From: JALZVT01 sp964611345
Lineage (GTDB): Bacteria > Pseudomonadota > Gammaproteobacteria > Pseudomonadales > Azotimanducaceae
Assembly: GCA_964611345.1 (NCBI GenBank)
Contig: CAZSYU010000017.1
Coordinates: 1-60,125 of the forward strand
Direction: 5' to 3'
DNA length: 60,125 nt
The notes beneath the pieces were generated by a model, which made no database searches, was not told where the DNA came from, and saw only the letters and a program-made list of their open reading frames with translations. This document shows, in pieces, positions 8,615-17,194 of the stretch. The translations under genes were made by a program, and so were the position numbers. Position 1 is the first letter of the stretch; the number at the start of each line of letters is the position of its first letter.

Positions 8615-9985
8615 TCAGCTCCCGCGCTCCACAAACCGGATTTCTACTGATGTGCCTTCCGCAGGCCGGCTCACCGCACTGATTTGCCAGCCAAACTGCC
8701 GCGCCAATCGGCGCACGATAGACAGCCCCAGCCCATGGCCATGGGTTGATTCGCGACTGGATTCAGCGCGATAAAACGGCTCAAAGGCACTGGCAAGTTC
8801 ACGTTCAGACATGCCCACACCCGAGTCTTCGACCTGTACGGAGTTTGCATGAATGGTTACTGTTACCGTGCCTGCGCGCGTATACGTCAGGGCGTTGCGC
8901 AATAGATTACCCAGTGCAATCTCGATAATTTTTGCAGGTACGCGCACGTACAACTCGGCGTGCTCGACCAGCACCAGCTCATTGTTCGACTCTTCAACAA
9001 ACGCGGACAGAACGTCCATCTGTCCTGCGATCAAGGTATTCACCAACACAGGCTCGGCCGGTAACGCCACTTCCTCTTCACGAGCCAGCAACAACAGGGT
9101 CTCGAGCAGCCTCTCCATGTCGACAACGGTGCGCCGCATACGTTTGAGCGCGGCCTGTTCGAACTCAGGGCGATCTGCGCGCTGCTCAAGCAGATCCAGC
9201 GACCCCTTGAATACAGCGACCGGAGTCCGTAGCTCGTGACCGGCATCGCGGGTAAACACTCGCTCGCGCTCAATAGCGGCATCCAAGCGCCCGGTAAACT
9301 GCTCAACGGCCTGAATCATCGCCGCAACGTCATCGTTTGTGTGTTCAGGCAGCGACTCGAGATCCAGATCTATCTTCCCGCTGCGCTCAAAGTTCACACC
9401 CTCCAGACGTCTGGCGAGCGCAACAATCGGCGACAGGGCTTGCTGTGACCAACGATGCGCAATAAACAACATGCCGTACATCAACAGCAAAACAATCGAC
9501 AAAGGTAAGGTGCCAAAATAAAACGCAAGGCTTGATACCTGGGCACCCAGGAAGGCGAGATAGAGACGCTGGCCATTGTGATCAGAAACATGCACTAGCA
9601 CCCGTTGGTCACCAAGGTGCGTGTCTTTAAAGCCAACATCGAGTTCCGCCAATTGCACAGGAACGTCGGCACTGTCCGCCAGGCTCGCTGCAGCTCTTTG
9701 CCTCTTAGCGCCTGCCTCTAGAGTTTGCACCGGCGCAATACTGCGCAGCGGTGCCATATAACCCGTCATGTTGGCCGTGGTGGGTAGCGGTTGCCTCGGA
9801 TCGCGCTCATAAAGCTCCCAAAAGTGCGCCGCCTCACGATTTAGCGCCTGCCGGGTCAAGAGGTCCTCAACGATAATCTGCGTGATGTACACACCAATGA
9901 GCGTCGCAAGACCAATCACCGTCAGCTGAATAACAAACAGGCGGCCCAGCCGGGCGCTGAGACCACGGCGCTTCGCCTCGCTCAT
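8615..9985 (-). CDS. Sensor histidine kinase
   Basis: A 456-residue membrane kinase. One transmembrane segment at about 14-37 and another at about 153-176 flank a periplasmic sensor of roughly 115 residues. A HAMP-like linker follows, then the H-box RDAGHELRTP with phospho-acceptor His250, the N-box (GNLLRNALTYT), the G1 box VEDSGVGM and the G2 box HGHGLGLSIV. Its ATG overlaps the stop of the DUF2878 gene by four bases (ATGA), so it is translationally coupled to a FAD oxidoreductase-DUF2878 operon. That suggests it senses something made or modified by those proteins in the membrane (inference). The likely partner regulator lies just past its 3' end. Confidence 0.93.
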   Translation of the reverse strand: MSEAKRRGLSARLGRLFVIQLTVIGLATLIGVYITQIIVEDLLTRQALNREAAHFWELYERDPRQPLPTTANMTGYMAPLRSIAPVQTLEAGAKRQRAAASLADSADVPVQLAELDVGFKDTHLGDQRVLVHVSDHNGQRLYLAFLGAQVSSLAFYFGTLPLSIVLLLMYGMLFIAHRWSQQALSPIVALARRLEGVNFERSGKIDLDLESLPEHTNDDVAAMIQAVEQFTGRLDAAIERERVFTRDAGHELRTPVAVFKGSLDLLEQRADRPEFEQAALKRMRRTVVDMERLLETLLLLAREEEVALPAEPVLVNTLIAGQMDVLSAFVEESNNELVLVEHAELYVRVPAKIIEIALGNLLRNALTYTRAGTVTVTIHANSVQVEDSGVGMSERELASAFEPFYRAESSRESTHGHGLGLSIVRRLARQFGWQISAVSRPAEGTSVEIRFVERGS

Positions 9986-10506
9986 ACTGAACTTCTATCG
10001 GTGGTGTCTACTACGCTAAACAAGACAAAGAACGCGAGCGCCCAGGCGAGCGCGATAATGCCAAGGCTGGCCCATTCCGGCACAACCACTGCACCCAACC
10101 GCTGCCCACCAAGGTAAGACGGTACGGCGGCCCCACCAGCCAGCAGTGCTCCGAGCGCCGGCCGATCTGCTAAAAATTTCAGACTGTGACGCGTTGTTAA
10201 CCCAACGCCCATCCAAAGAAGCGTAATCCACACGGGCGCGAGAGCAACTGCTCCCCAGTAGTTGGTCTGGGCACCATAATCAAGGACACCAGTTGCAGCC
10301 CACAAGGAATCAAGACAAAAGCCCACCACTGCCAGCACAGATAACAGCGCGACATCGCGTGCCAAAGAGTTACGCCAAAAACTAAAACCCAATAGCGCCA
10401 ATATGCCCAGCGCACCCCACTGCCATTGACCTTGGGCTCCACCAATTACGCAAGCGAACCAGGTAGCCTGAAACAGTAGCGCGTTAACAACAACTGTAAC
10501 GCTCAT
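9982..10506 (-). CDS. DUF2878-family membrane protein
   Basis: A 174-residue, very hydrophobic inner-membrane protein with about five to six helices and conserved-looking polar spots (FWRNSLARD, GFCLDSLWAATGVLDYG, APVWITLLWMGVG). These match what I know of DUF2878, a family of unknown function often encoded with FAD oxidoreductase/cyclopropane-fatty-acid-synthase-like clusters in Gammaproteobacteria. The ATG at 10506 overlaps the stop of the FAD oxidoreductase (ATGA), and its own stop overlaps the kinase start, so all three are coupled. No enzyme motif is visible. Confidence 0.8.
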   Translation of the reverse strand: MSVTVVVNALLFQATWFACVIGGAQGQWQWGALGILALLGFSFWRNSLARDVALLSVLAVVGFCLDSLWAATGVLDYGAQTNYWGAVALAPVWITLLWMGVGLTTRHSLKFLADRPALGALLAGGAAVPSYLGGQRLGAVVVPEWASLGIIALAWALAFFVLFSVVDTTDRSSV

Positions 10507-11780
10507 GCCGCCTGTTCTCTGGCCTGCGACAGCGCTGTAACAATATCTCCGCCGCTGACAAAGCCATCTTCGTGCGATCCAGCACCCCAGTAGGCGCCAC
10601 AAAATACGCTGCGATTGTGGCCACTAATTTCACTGCGCCGACGCTGTGCTGCACTTACAGCAGCGTTGAAGACGGGTAACTGATAACGGCGCTCCGCCCA
10701 GATGCGCTGTGGTTCACGTACAGGATTTAGGCTGACAAAAAACTGCTGTTCGCGAGGCATGGACTGCAGCGCGTTCACCCAGCGCGTCACGCGGGCCTGC
10801 TCGGTTACATCATCTGTTACGTTCCAGCTCGACCAGGCTGACCGTCGTTGCGGCATAAACGAAGTATCTGAGTGCACCACGGCTCTATTGGTTTGATACT
10901 CAACACACCCCAGAACCTCTTGTTCGTTTTCGGTGGCATCAATCAACTGCAATGCCTGCACGGCATCGCAGGCAAAGACGACATGGTCGAACAACTCAGT
11001 TAGGCCACCGCCAGTGGCTACCTGAACCACATCGGCACTGCGATCGACATGAGTGACCCGCTGTCCCAATCTAAGCTCGCCTTTAAACTGCGAAACAAAG
11101 GCCGCGACATAGTTGTTCGATCCCCCGCGAACTACCTCCCAACCCGGCACTTCACCAAAGCGCAACAATTGGTTATCGGTCAAGAAATAAGCAATATGGG
11201 CGAAGGGCATCTCTCGCACCTTGTTCGCTGGCAAACTCCATAGCGCGACACACAAGGGCAGCAGATGCTCTTCAACAAAGGCAGCACCATAGTTTTCATG
11301 CTCCAAATAAGCTTCAAGCGTAAGATCACGCAGCTCCGCGCGAGCTGACTGACCAGAACCTTGAGTAGCGCGCTCCTGGACAAACCGGCGAGCGGCACGA
11401 TGGAACCGATTCATATCTGCAAGCATGGCGAGAAAACGGGGGTTGGCTACATTTCTGCGTTGGCTGAACAACGCGCCAAATCCGGCCGTGCCATATTCAA
11501 ACGCGTGTCGGCCACCGCTCACACCCAGCGTCATCCTGACGGGCTGGGTTGCTACCCCTAAACTCTCTAGGAAGCCAGCAAAACCAGGATAGTTGGTTCG
11601 ATTGAAGGCGGTAAACCCCGTATCAACGGCATACGCCTGACCATCGATGAGCAGATTGTGCGTATCCGCGTGACCACCCAGCCGCTGCCGGGCCTCAAAC
11701 AACACAACCTTCGCCTTATCCTGCAATCCGGCTGCTGCCGACAAGCCGGAAATACCCCCCCCAATGATTGCAATTCTCAT
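10503..11780 (-). CDS. FAD-dependent oxidoreductase (amine-oxidase-like, COG2907 type)
   Basis: A 425-residue flavoprotein with an N-terminal dinucleotide-binding motif (AIIGGGISGLSAA, residues 4-16), the flavin-monooxygenase/desaturase continuation EARQRLGGHADT, and YAVDTGFTAFNRTNYPGF characteristic of the COG2907 predicted NAD/FAD-binding proteins. The C-terminus has the flavin-contact motif FCGAYWGAGSHEDGFVSGG. In other proteobacteria this family is encoded with DUF1365 and cyclopropane-fatty-acid-synthase-like proteins and is thought to act on membrane lipids; those two partners are absent here. It is first of the operon with DUF2878 and the kinase, and divergent from the DUF6134 gene. 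Confidence 0.87.
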   Translation of the reverse strand: MRIAIIGGGISGLSAAAGLQDKAKVVLFEARQRLGGHADTHNLLIDGQAYAVDTGFTAFNRTNYPGFAGFLESLGVATQPVRMTLGVSGGRHAFEYGTAGFGALFSQRRNVANPRFLAMLADMNRFHRAARRFVQERATQGSGQSARAELRDLTLEAYLEHENYGAAFVEEHLLPLCVALWSLPANKVREMPFAHIAYFLTDNQLLRFGEVPGWEVVRGGSNNYVAAFVSQFKGELRLGQRVTHVDRSADVVQVATGGGLTELFDHVVFACDAVQALQLIDATENEQEVLGCVEYQTNRAVVHSDTSFMPQRRSAWSSWNVTDDVTEQARVTRWVNALQSMPREQQFFVSLNPVREPQRIWAERRYQLPVFNAAVSAAQRRRSEISGHNRSVFCGAYWGAGSHEDGFVSGGDIVTALSQAREQAA

Positions 11781-11917
11781 AACGCGTCTCTCATTGTGGT
11801 TGTGCTACTGGGGTGCTCTATTGACGCTCTTTCGCAGGTTGCGCAGGTTGCGAGGGCGGGGCTTGTTCGTAGCCGCCATGGGCATTAGTCTGCCCTCTGC
11901 CAGTATCCAAGGATGTC

Positions 11918-12637
11918 GTGAAACAGGTGTCAATCACCCCCCTATTAGGTCCCAATTCAAGCCAATTTTCGAAGCAGTTCTTGGACCGATCCACTCTCCT
12001 CGTTCCGACTCTGGTTCTCCTTCTGGGCGCCCTGGTTTTTCTGGCCCACAGCGCCAGCGCTGAACAAGGGCGCGAGATACCGAAGGATCTGCACTATGAC
12101 GTCTGGATCGACGCTAAACCCCTGGGCACCCACGCCTACCGCTTCAGTCGAGATGCCGCAGGCGACTTGCTCCAGGTAGATTCAAATGCGGTTTTCAACG
12201 TCAAAGTTCTATTCGTCAACGTGTTCAGTTACAACCACAGCGCCACGGAGCTTTGGAATGGCCAGTGTTTGAGTAGCATAAGCTCAAACACCACCACCAA
12301 CGGCGAAAAAGAAGCCATCGAACTGCGTTTCGACGACGCGAACTGCCCAGGCACATATACGTATTGGGACCGCTCCAGGCTAGAGCGCTCGATTCTCACC
12401 AACGCCCAAACCGGCGAGCAAGAAGACGCAAGCTTGCAGAAACTTGCGAGCACCCCGCTACCAAGACCGAGCAAAAAGGTAAAACTGTCCAGGGAAGTGC
12501 AAACAATCGAGCACTACCAACTGACGACACCGTCCGCAGACTTCCTGTTATGGTACGACGATCAGGGACGGAATCTAATGATGCAAACCACCAATGACGG
12601 ACGCACCATCACCTACATCAATCGCGAGCTTCGATAA
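11918..12637 (+). CDS. DUF6134-family exported protein
   Basis: A 239-residue protein with a hydrophobic signal segment (LLVPTLVLLLGALVFLAHSASA, about residues 27-48) followed by a beta-rich periplasmic domain (LHYDVWIDAKPLGTHAYRF, then SVFNVKVLFVNVFSYNH-like strands). This matches DUF6134, usually encoded with the COG2907/DUF2878 group. The start is GTG at 11918 with AAGGA six bases upstream. Divergent placement 137 bases from the FAD oxidoreductase suggests shared regulation. The repeated beta-strand pattern resembles lipid-binding periplasmic proteins, but function is unknown. Confidence 0.75.
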   Translation: MKQVSITPLLGPNSSQFSKQFLDRSTLLVPTLVLLLGALVFLAHSASAEQGREIPKDLHYDVWIDAKPLGTHAYRFSRDAAGDLLQVDSNAVFNVKVLFVNVFSYNHSATELWNGQCLSSISSNTTTNGEKEAIELRFDDANCPGTYTYWDRSRLERSILTNAQTGEQEDASLQKLASTPLPRPSKKVKLSREVQTIEHYQLTTPSADFLLWYDDQGRNLMMQTTNDGRTITYINRELR

Positions 12638-12675
12638 ACCAGAATAGGCGCCAGCTGAAACACCAACAACTAGCG

Positions 12676-14274
12676 TCAGGAATAGAGGTCACGTAAATAA
12701 CGCTGAGCAGAGGCATCCCAACTAAAACGCTGCCCTGCTGCAAGCGCGCAGCGCTCAGCCCACGCTACGCTGTTCGCACGCTCGGCCAGCGCTAACGCAA
12801 ACGCTGCGCTCGCCTCGGCGGCTTTTTCTTCAAGACTTGGGCCAGAAAAAACAAAGCCGGTGTCTGTCGACACAGTATCCCGTAATCCACCAACCTCATG
12901 CACTAGACAAGGTTGTCCGCTTCGCATGGCTAAGAATTGCGAGATCCCACAGGGCTCAAACAAACTGGGCATCAAAAACAGATCGCCCGCCTGATACAAA
13001 AGCTCGGCCAGCTCGTCAGAGTAGCCGCGCAAAAACACAAAATTTGAATGCCGCGCAGCGTGTTCTACCAATCTCAACTCCAGCTCTTGGTCACCAGACC
13101 CCAGCAAAATAAGTAAACCTTGTTCTGCAAGCTCAAGTAACAAGGTATCGAGCAGCGTACCGTCCGCACCAGGATGCAGCAGCAAACCTACTTTTTGTGG
13201 CGTAATGCGACCTACGCTCGTGACCAAAAAGCACTCATCAATTGGCCTTAGCAGTCGCTGCCCATGGCGTTCCAAGTTCTTATCCGCCAGGTAATCGCTG
13301 CTACGCAACTGTTCGTGTTGAGAAAACCACTCGCCCAACTGCCGCTGCAATACAGTGAGCAGATCCACTCGTGCTTGTTGCACATTGATCGACCGAGGTT
13401 CTTCGGGGTAGCTGCAGCCATTGAGTATGCCAAGCAGATTACCTTCGTCTGCGCGCCGGCCAAGATCCAGCTCTAATCCCTCACCGCCATGCCGTCCAAT
13501 TTCCGGCGCATTGGGTTGCAACACTTCCTGAGCGTAACTCGGCGACACCACGTGCACACGATCAGCCAGCACAATGCCAGCACGCATCGCGTTGTAGCAA
13601 TCGGGGTAGCGCGGGTCGCAAACGGTTTCTACAAGGGCTGCAGCTTCGCGCTTAATGTCTGGAAACCAGGCCGTGAGCGACGACGGATGACCCGCAAGTG
13701 GACGAATACCCTGCAGCGCCAGATTGTGCACGGTAAACACAATTTTCAGCTTATCCAACTGCGCCTTCTCGACTCGCGTTTGGCTGCGATACAACAATGC
13801 AAAGGTCGCTGCATGCCAATCATGCAAATGCACGACATCACACTTGGGTAGCGCGCGCTGCGAGAGCAACTTTACTGCTGCGGCACAGAACAGCGCATAA
13901 ATATTGGCATCGGTCGCAAAGGGACTAGCGGCAGAATCGTGATGATAAATCTGTCCGGGAGGAGTACCAAACACAGCATGATGCACAACCCAGCAGGTTG
14001 CGCCACCAAACTCTGCCTGCGCGGGCAACTCATAGAGCTCAACGCGTTGGGTTGACCCTGCGAACTCGACGTCCGCGCTTGCCGCCAATCGACTGCCGGG
14101 CAGTTCGTGATAAACGCCATAAGCAGGCAGCAGTACATTCACTGTCAACCCGGCGGCAACCAATGCCGGTGGCAACTCAGCAATGACATCACCGATGCCA
14201 CCAATCTTGCCGCCCGGCAAGCCACCGTGCTCGGCGGCGAGCATCAACACACTCTTCTTACTGGCAAGTGCCAT
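12676..14274 (-). CDS. glgA: Glycogen synthase (ADP-glucose)
   Basis: A 532-residue GT5 glycosyltransferase that adds glucose from ADP-glucose to alpha-1,4-glucan. It has the N-terminal ADP-glucose loop GGKIGGIGDV (residues 20-29; the usual KxGG with Ile in place of Leu), DWHAA for the mid N-domain, and the C-terminal donor-site motif SLFEPCGISQFLAM followed by HEVGGLRDTV. It is the last gene of the glycogen operon and starts one base after the glgC stop. Slightly longer than E. coli GlgA (477), with extra loops around residues 285-340. Confidence 0.94.
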   Translation of the reverse strand: MALASKKSVLMLAAEHGGLPGGKIGGIGDVIAELPPALVAAGLTVNVLLPAYGVYHELPGSRLAASADVEFAGSTQRVELYELPAQAEFGGATCWVVHHAVFGTPPGQIYHHDSAASPFATDANIYALFCAAAVKLLSQRALPKCDVVHLHDWHAATFALLYRSQTRVEKAQLDKLKIVFTVHNLALQGIRPLAGHPSSLTAWFPDIKREAAALVETVCDPRYPDCYNAMRAGIVLADRVHVVSPSYAQEVLQPNAPEIGRHGGEGLELDLGRRADEGNLLGILNGCSYPEEPRSINVQQARVDLLTVLQRQLGEWFSQHEQLRSSDYLADKNLERHGQRLLRPIDECFLVTSVGRITPQKVGLLLHPGADGTLLDTLLLELAEQGLLILLGSGDQELELRLVEHAARHSNFVFLRGYSDELAELLYQAGDLFLMPSLFEPCGISQFLAMRSGQPCLVHEVGGLRDTVSTDTGFVFSGPSLEEKAAEASAAFALALAERANSVAWAERCALAAGQRFSWDASAQRYLRDLYS

Positions 14275-14275
14275 A

Positions 14276-15610
14276 CTAGCTGGTAGCGTGCAATGCCTGC
14301 CCCAACATCTCGGGCGTTACCAACACGACACCCCCGGGCGACACACGGAAGCCTCGAGCCTTGTCTTGTTCGTGGTCAACACCAACTACCATGCCATCTG
14401 GCAAATGTACGCCACGATCAATGATGCAGTTCTGTAACACGCACTCACGTCCAATCTCGCACTCCGGCAACACTACCGCACCGGTCAGCTGCGCATGCGA
14501 GTGTACCCGCACAGACGAATAGAGCAGTGATTTTTTGACCGTGGCGCCGGAAATAATGCACCCGCCGGAGACCAACGAATCAACGGCATAACCGCGGCGG
14601 TCGGGCTCATCAAAAATAAACTTTGCAGGTGGCAGCTGGCTTTGCGCCGTACGAATCGGCCAGTCTTTGTCGTAAATATTCAGTTCTGGATCGGGCTCAA
14701 CCAGCTCCATGTTGGCCTGCCAATAGCCATCGATCGTACCTACATCGCGCCAATACGCCTGCACTCCCGTATTTGCGTCGGTAAACGAATAGGCGAACAT
14801 TCGATGATCTTTGACCACATTTGGAATGATATCGAAACCAAAGTCATGCGTAGACCCAGGTGCGGTCGAATCGCGCAATAGCTGTTCAAACAGGAAATCG
14901 GTGTTGAATACATAAATACCCATCGACCCCAAGCAGGTACCCGGTTGGTCCGGAATACAAGCCGGATCTGAAGACTTCTCTTGAAACGCCAGTACCTGAT
15001 TATTTTCATCGACCTGCATTACACCCAGCTGGCCCGCCGCCTCAGTCTTGGGTACCGGAACACAACCCACCGTCATATCTGCGTTCCTGCGTGCGTGCTC
15101 AGCGATCATAGTGCCGTAGTCCATCTTGTAAACGTGATCGCCCGCCAAAATGACAACGTGTTTTGGCGCTGCCGCCCTAATAATATCCAGATTTTGAAAA
15201 ACAGCATCGGCGGTACCTTTGTACCAATCGTCCGACGCGCGCTGCGACGCTGGTAGAACTTCCACGTACTCATCAGTCTCACGCCGGTAATGAGTCCAGC
15301 CGGCAATTAGATGCCGTAGTAACGAGTGTGATTTGTATTGCGTGAGGACACCGACTCGACGAATACCTGAGTTCGCACAGTTCGACAGAGTAAAATCGAT
15401 AATGCGAAACTTGCCGGCAAAGGCCAACGCTGGCTTCGCACGCCAACTTGTCAACTCGTGCAGCCGACTGCCTCGGCCACCAGCAAGAATCAGTGCCATA
15501 GAGTCACGCGTAAGCCGGGTGACAAAGCGGTCACCATCCATGACATTGGGCGACGTGGCGCCCGGGTCGCGGTCCAGCATACTGTTGAGGGTAGATGTTC
15601 GTTGATTCAC
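14276..15610 (-). CDS. glgC: Glucose-1-phosphate adenylyltransferase
   Basis: A 444-residue ADP-glucose pyrophosphorylase, the committed step of glycogen synthesis from ATP and glucose-1-phosphate. The nucleotide-binding signature LILAGGRGSRL, the RAKPALAFAGKFRIIDF segment, GTADAVFQNLD, ILAGDHVYKMDY and the left-handed-helix C-domain (LVSGGCIISGATV) align with E. coli GlgC throughout. The start is taken as GTG at 15610, with AAGGA nine bases upstream; an ATG ten codons later is possible. The residues suggest the usual homotetramer, activated by glycolytic intermediates (family knowledge). Confidence 0.95.
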   Translation of the reverse strand: MNQRTSTLNSMLDRDPGATSPNVMDGDRFVTRLTRDSMALILAGGRGSRLHELTSWRAKPALAFAGKFRIIDFTLSNCANSGIRRVGVLTQYKSHSLLRHLIAGWTHYRRETDEYVEVLPASQRASDDWYKGTADAVFQNLDIIRAAAPKHVVILAGDHVYKMDYGTMIAEHARRNADMTVGCVPVPKTEAAGQLGVMQVDENNQVLAFQEKSSDPACIPDQPGTCLGSMGIYVFNTDFLFEQLLRDSTAPGSTHDFGFDIIPNVVKDHRMFAYSFTDANTGVQAYWRDVGTIDGYWQANMELVEPDPELNIYDKDWPIRTAQSQLPPAKFIFDEPDRRGYAVDSLVSGGCIISGATVKKSLLYSSVRVHSHAQLTGAVVLPECEIGRECVLQNCIIDRGVHLPDGMVVGVDHEQDKARGFRVSPGGVVLVTPEMLGQALHATS

Positions 15611-15622
15611 GACAGTTTGTCC

Positions 15623-17194
15623 TTATTGCACCGCCGGTACGGCGGTTCCATGTAGATCTTGAATTGCATCGTTGCCCAATCTTTGAGCATCGGTTGTTCG
15701 CAGCCGGAGCTGGGCCGCAAGCGTTTCGCCTTCAACTCCGGTGATCGCCTTTATCGACATACGCCAGCACCAGTTATTACCCACAGTGCCAGGGGTGTTA
15801 AAGCGCGCTGACCCGTCGAGACCCAACAGATCTTGCATTGTCAGCACACACAGCGGCGCACGTGAGTCGAGTGCCAGTCTGGTAATGCGCTCCAGCAGTT
15901 GCGCGACATCATGCAGGCCAAGCTGGGCCCTAACTTTGGCTCGCGCCGAGTCATCGAGTTCGCTGTACCAGCCAAGGGTGGTGTTGTTATCGTGCGTACC
16001 CACATAGCAGACGACATCGTCACCAATGCGGTCTACGGCATGCGGGTTATCGGCTCCACCATCAAAACCGAATTGCAACACGCGCATACCCGGCAAACCG
16101 AAGTTCCCGCGCAGTTCATGCACGCTCTCGGTCAAATCACCAAGGTCTTCTGCGATTAGCTGGATAGATTCTTGTGCGAGTGCTTCAAGCAACGCACTAC
16201 CCGGGCCACTTCGCCAACAACCTGTACTTGCATCGGGTGCTCCACCAGGAACCTCCCAAAACGCATCAAAGCCACGAAAGTGATCAATCCGGGTAACATC
16301 AAACAAGCTCGCACAATGCCGCATGCGAGAGCGCCACCACGCGAAGTCTTCCGCACGCATGCGATCCCATGCGTACAACGGATTACCCCATAGCTGGCCG
16401 GTCGCACTAAAGTAGTCGGGCGGTACACCGGCAACAACACGCGGCTTGCCACTCTCCAGTAAATCGAACAGCTCGGGCTGGCTCCAAACGTCTGCGCTAT
16501 CCTCTGCGACGTAAATGGGGCAATCGCCAATAAACCCAACGCCGCGCGCTGCTGCGTAGGCGCGCAAGGCCTGCCATTGCGACGCAAACATAAACTGCTG
16601 GCACTTTACAGCCTCGATCGCGCACGCTTCATGCTCGTCAAAGCGCGCTAGTGCCTGAGCATCGCGCCGTGCGTAGATATCCGGCCATGCCTGCCAGGCG
16701 GCATCAACGTGCGCACTCTTAAGCACACAAAAACGCGCATAGTCATGCAACCAGTGCTGCTCATCAGCGGCGCAAAAGGCTGCAAAGCCTTGTTGCACAA
16801 CCGCCGGTGCCTGTGCGGCAAAGCGTTCACACGCAAGGCTAAGCAAACGCTCTTTTCCAGCACGCACACGACCAAAATCAACCTGCTCTGAGTCTGCAGA
16901 TTCAGTCCAGCCAAACACTGCACTAATTTCGGCTGCGGTGAGTAAATCCCACGCGACCAATTCATTCAGGCTGATCAGTAAGGGATTACCTGCATACGCC
17001 GAAGGTGATTGATAAGGCGAGTCACCGAAGTCTGTTGGCGTGCAAGGCAATACCTGCCACCAGGTCTGGCCTGCGCGCTCTAACCAGTCGACAAAATCGC
17101 GAGCGCTGGTACCAAGGTCACCAATACCCTGGCCGCCAGGCAAAGCCGTAATGTGCAATAACACTCCGCTGCTGCGTGTAGCTAGTGTTCTCAT
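15623..17194 (-). CDS. malQ: 4-alpha-glucanotransferase (amylomaltase)
   Basis: A 523-residue GH77 enzyme that transfers maltooligosyl units between alpha-1,4-glucans. Visible motifs are SSGVLLHITALPGGQGIGDLG at the N-terminus, GDCPIYVAEDSADVW, the nucleophile region DVTRIDHFRGF, the acid/base region IAEDLG and CYVGTHDNNTTLGWY. The ATG at 17194 overlaps the glgP stop (ATGA), which fixes this start over a TTG five codons upstream. In this operon it probably recycles short oligosaccharides released by phosphorylase and debranching enzyme. The glgC start follows 12 bases after its stop. Confidence 0.94.
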   Translation of the reverse strand: MRTLATRSSGVLLHITALPGGQGIGDLGTSARDFVDWLERAGQTWWQVLPCTPTDFGDSPYQSPSAYAGNPLLISLNELVAWDLLTAAEISAVFGWTESADSEQVDFGRVRAGKERLLSLACERFAAQAPAVVQQGFAAFCAADEQHWLHDYARFCVLKSAHVDAAWQAWPDIYARRDAQALARFDEHEACAIEAVKCQQFMFASQWQALRAYAAARGVGFIGDCPIYVAEDSADVWSQPELFDLLESGKPRVVAGVPPDYFSATGQLWGNPLYAWDRMRAEDFAWWRSRMRHCASLFDVTRIDHFRGFDAFWEVPGGAPDASTGCWRSGPGSALLEALAQESIQLIAEDLGDLTESVHELRGNFGLPGMRVLQFGFDGGADNPHAVDRIGDDVVCYVGTHDNNTTLGWYSELDDSARAKVRAQLGLHDVAQLLERITRLALDSRAPLCVLTMQDLLGLDGSARFNTPGTVGNNWCWRMSIKAITGVEGETLAAQLRLRTTDAQRLGNDAIQDLHGTAVPAVQ

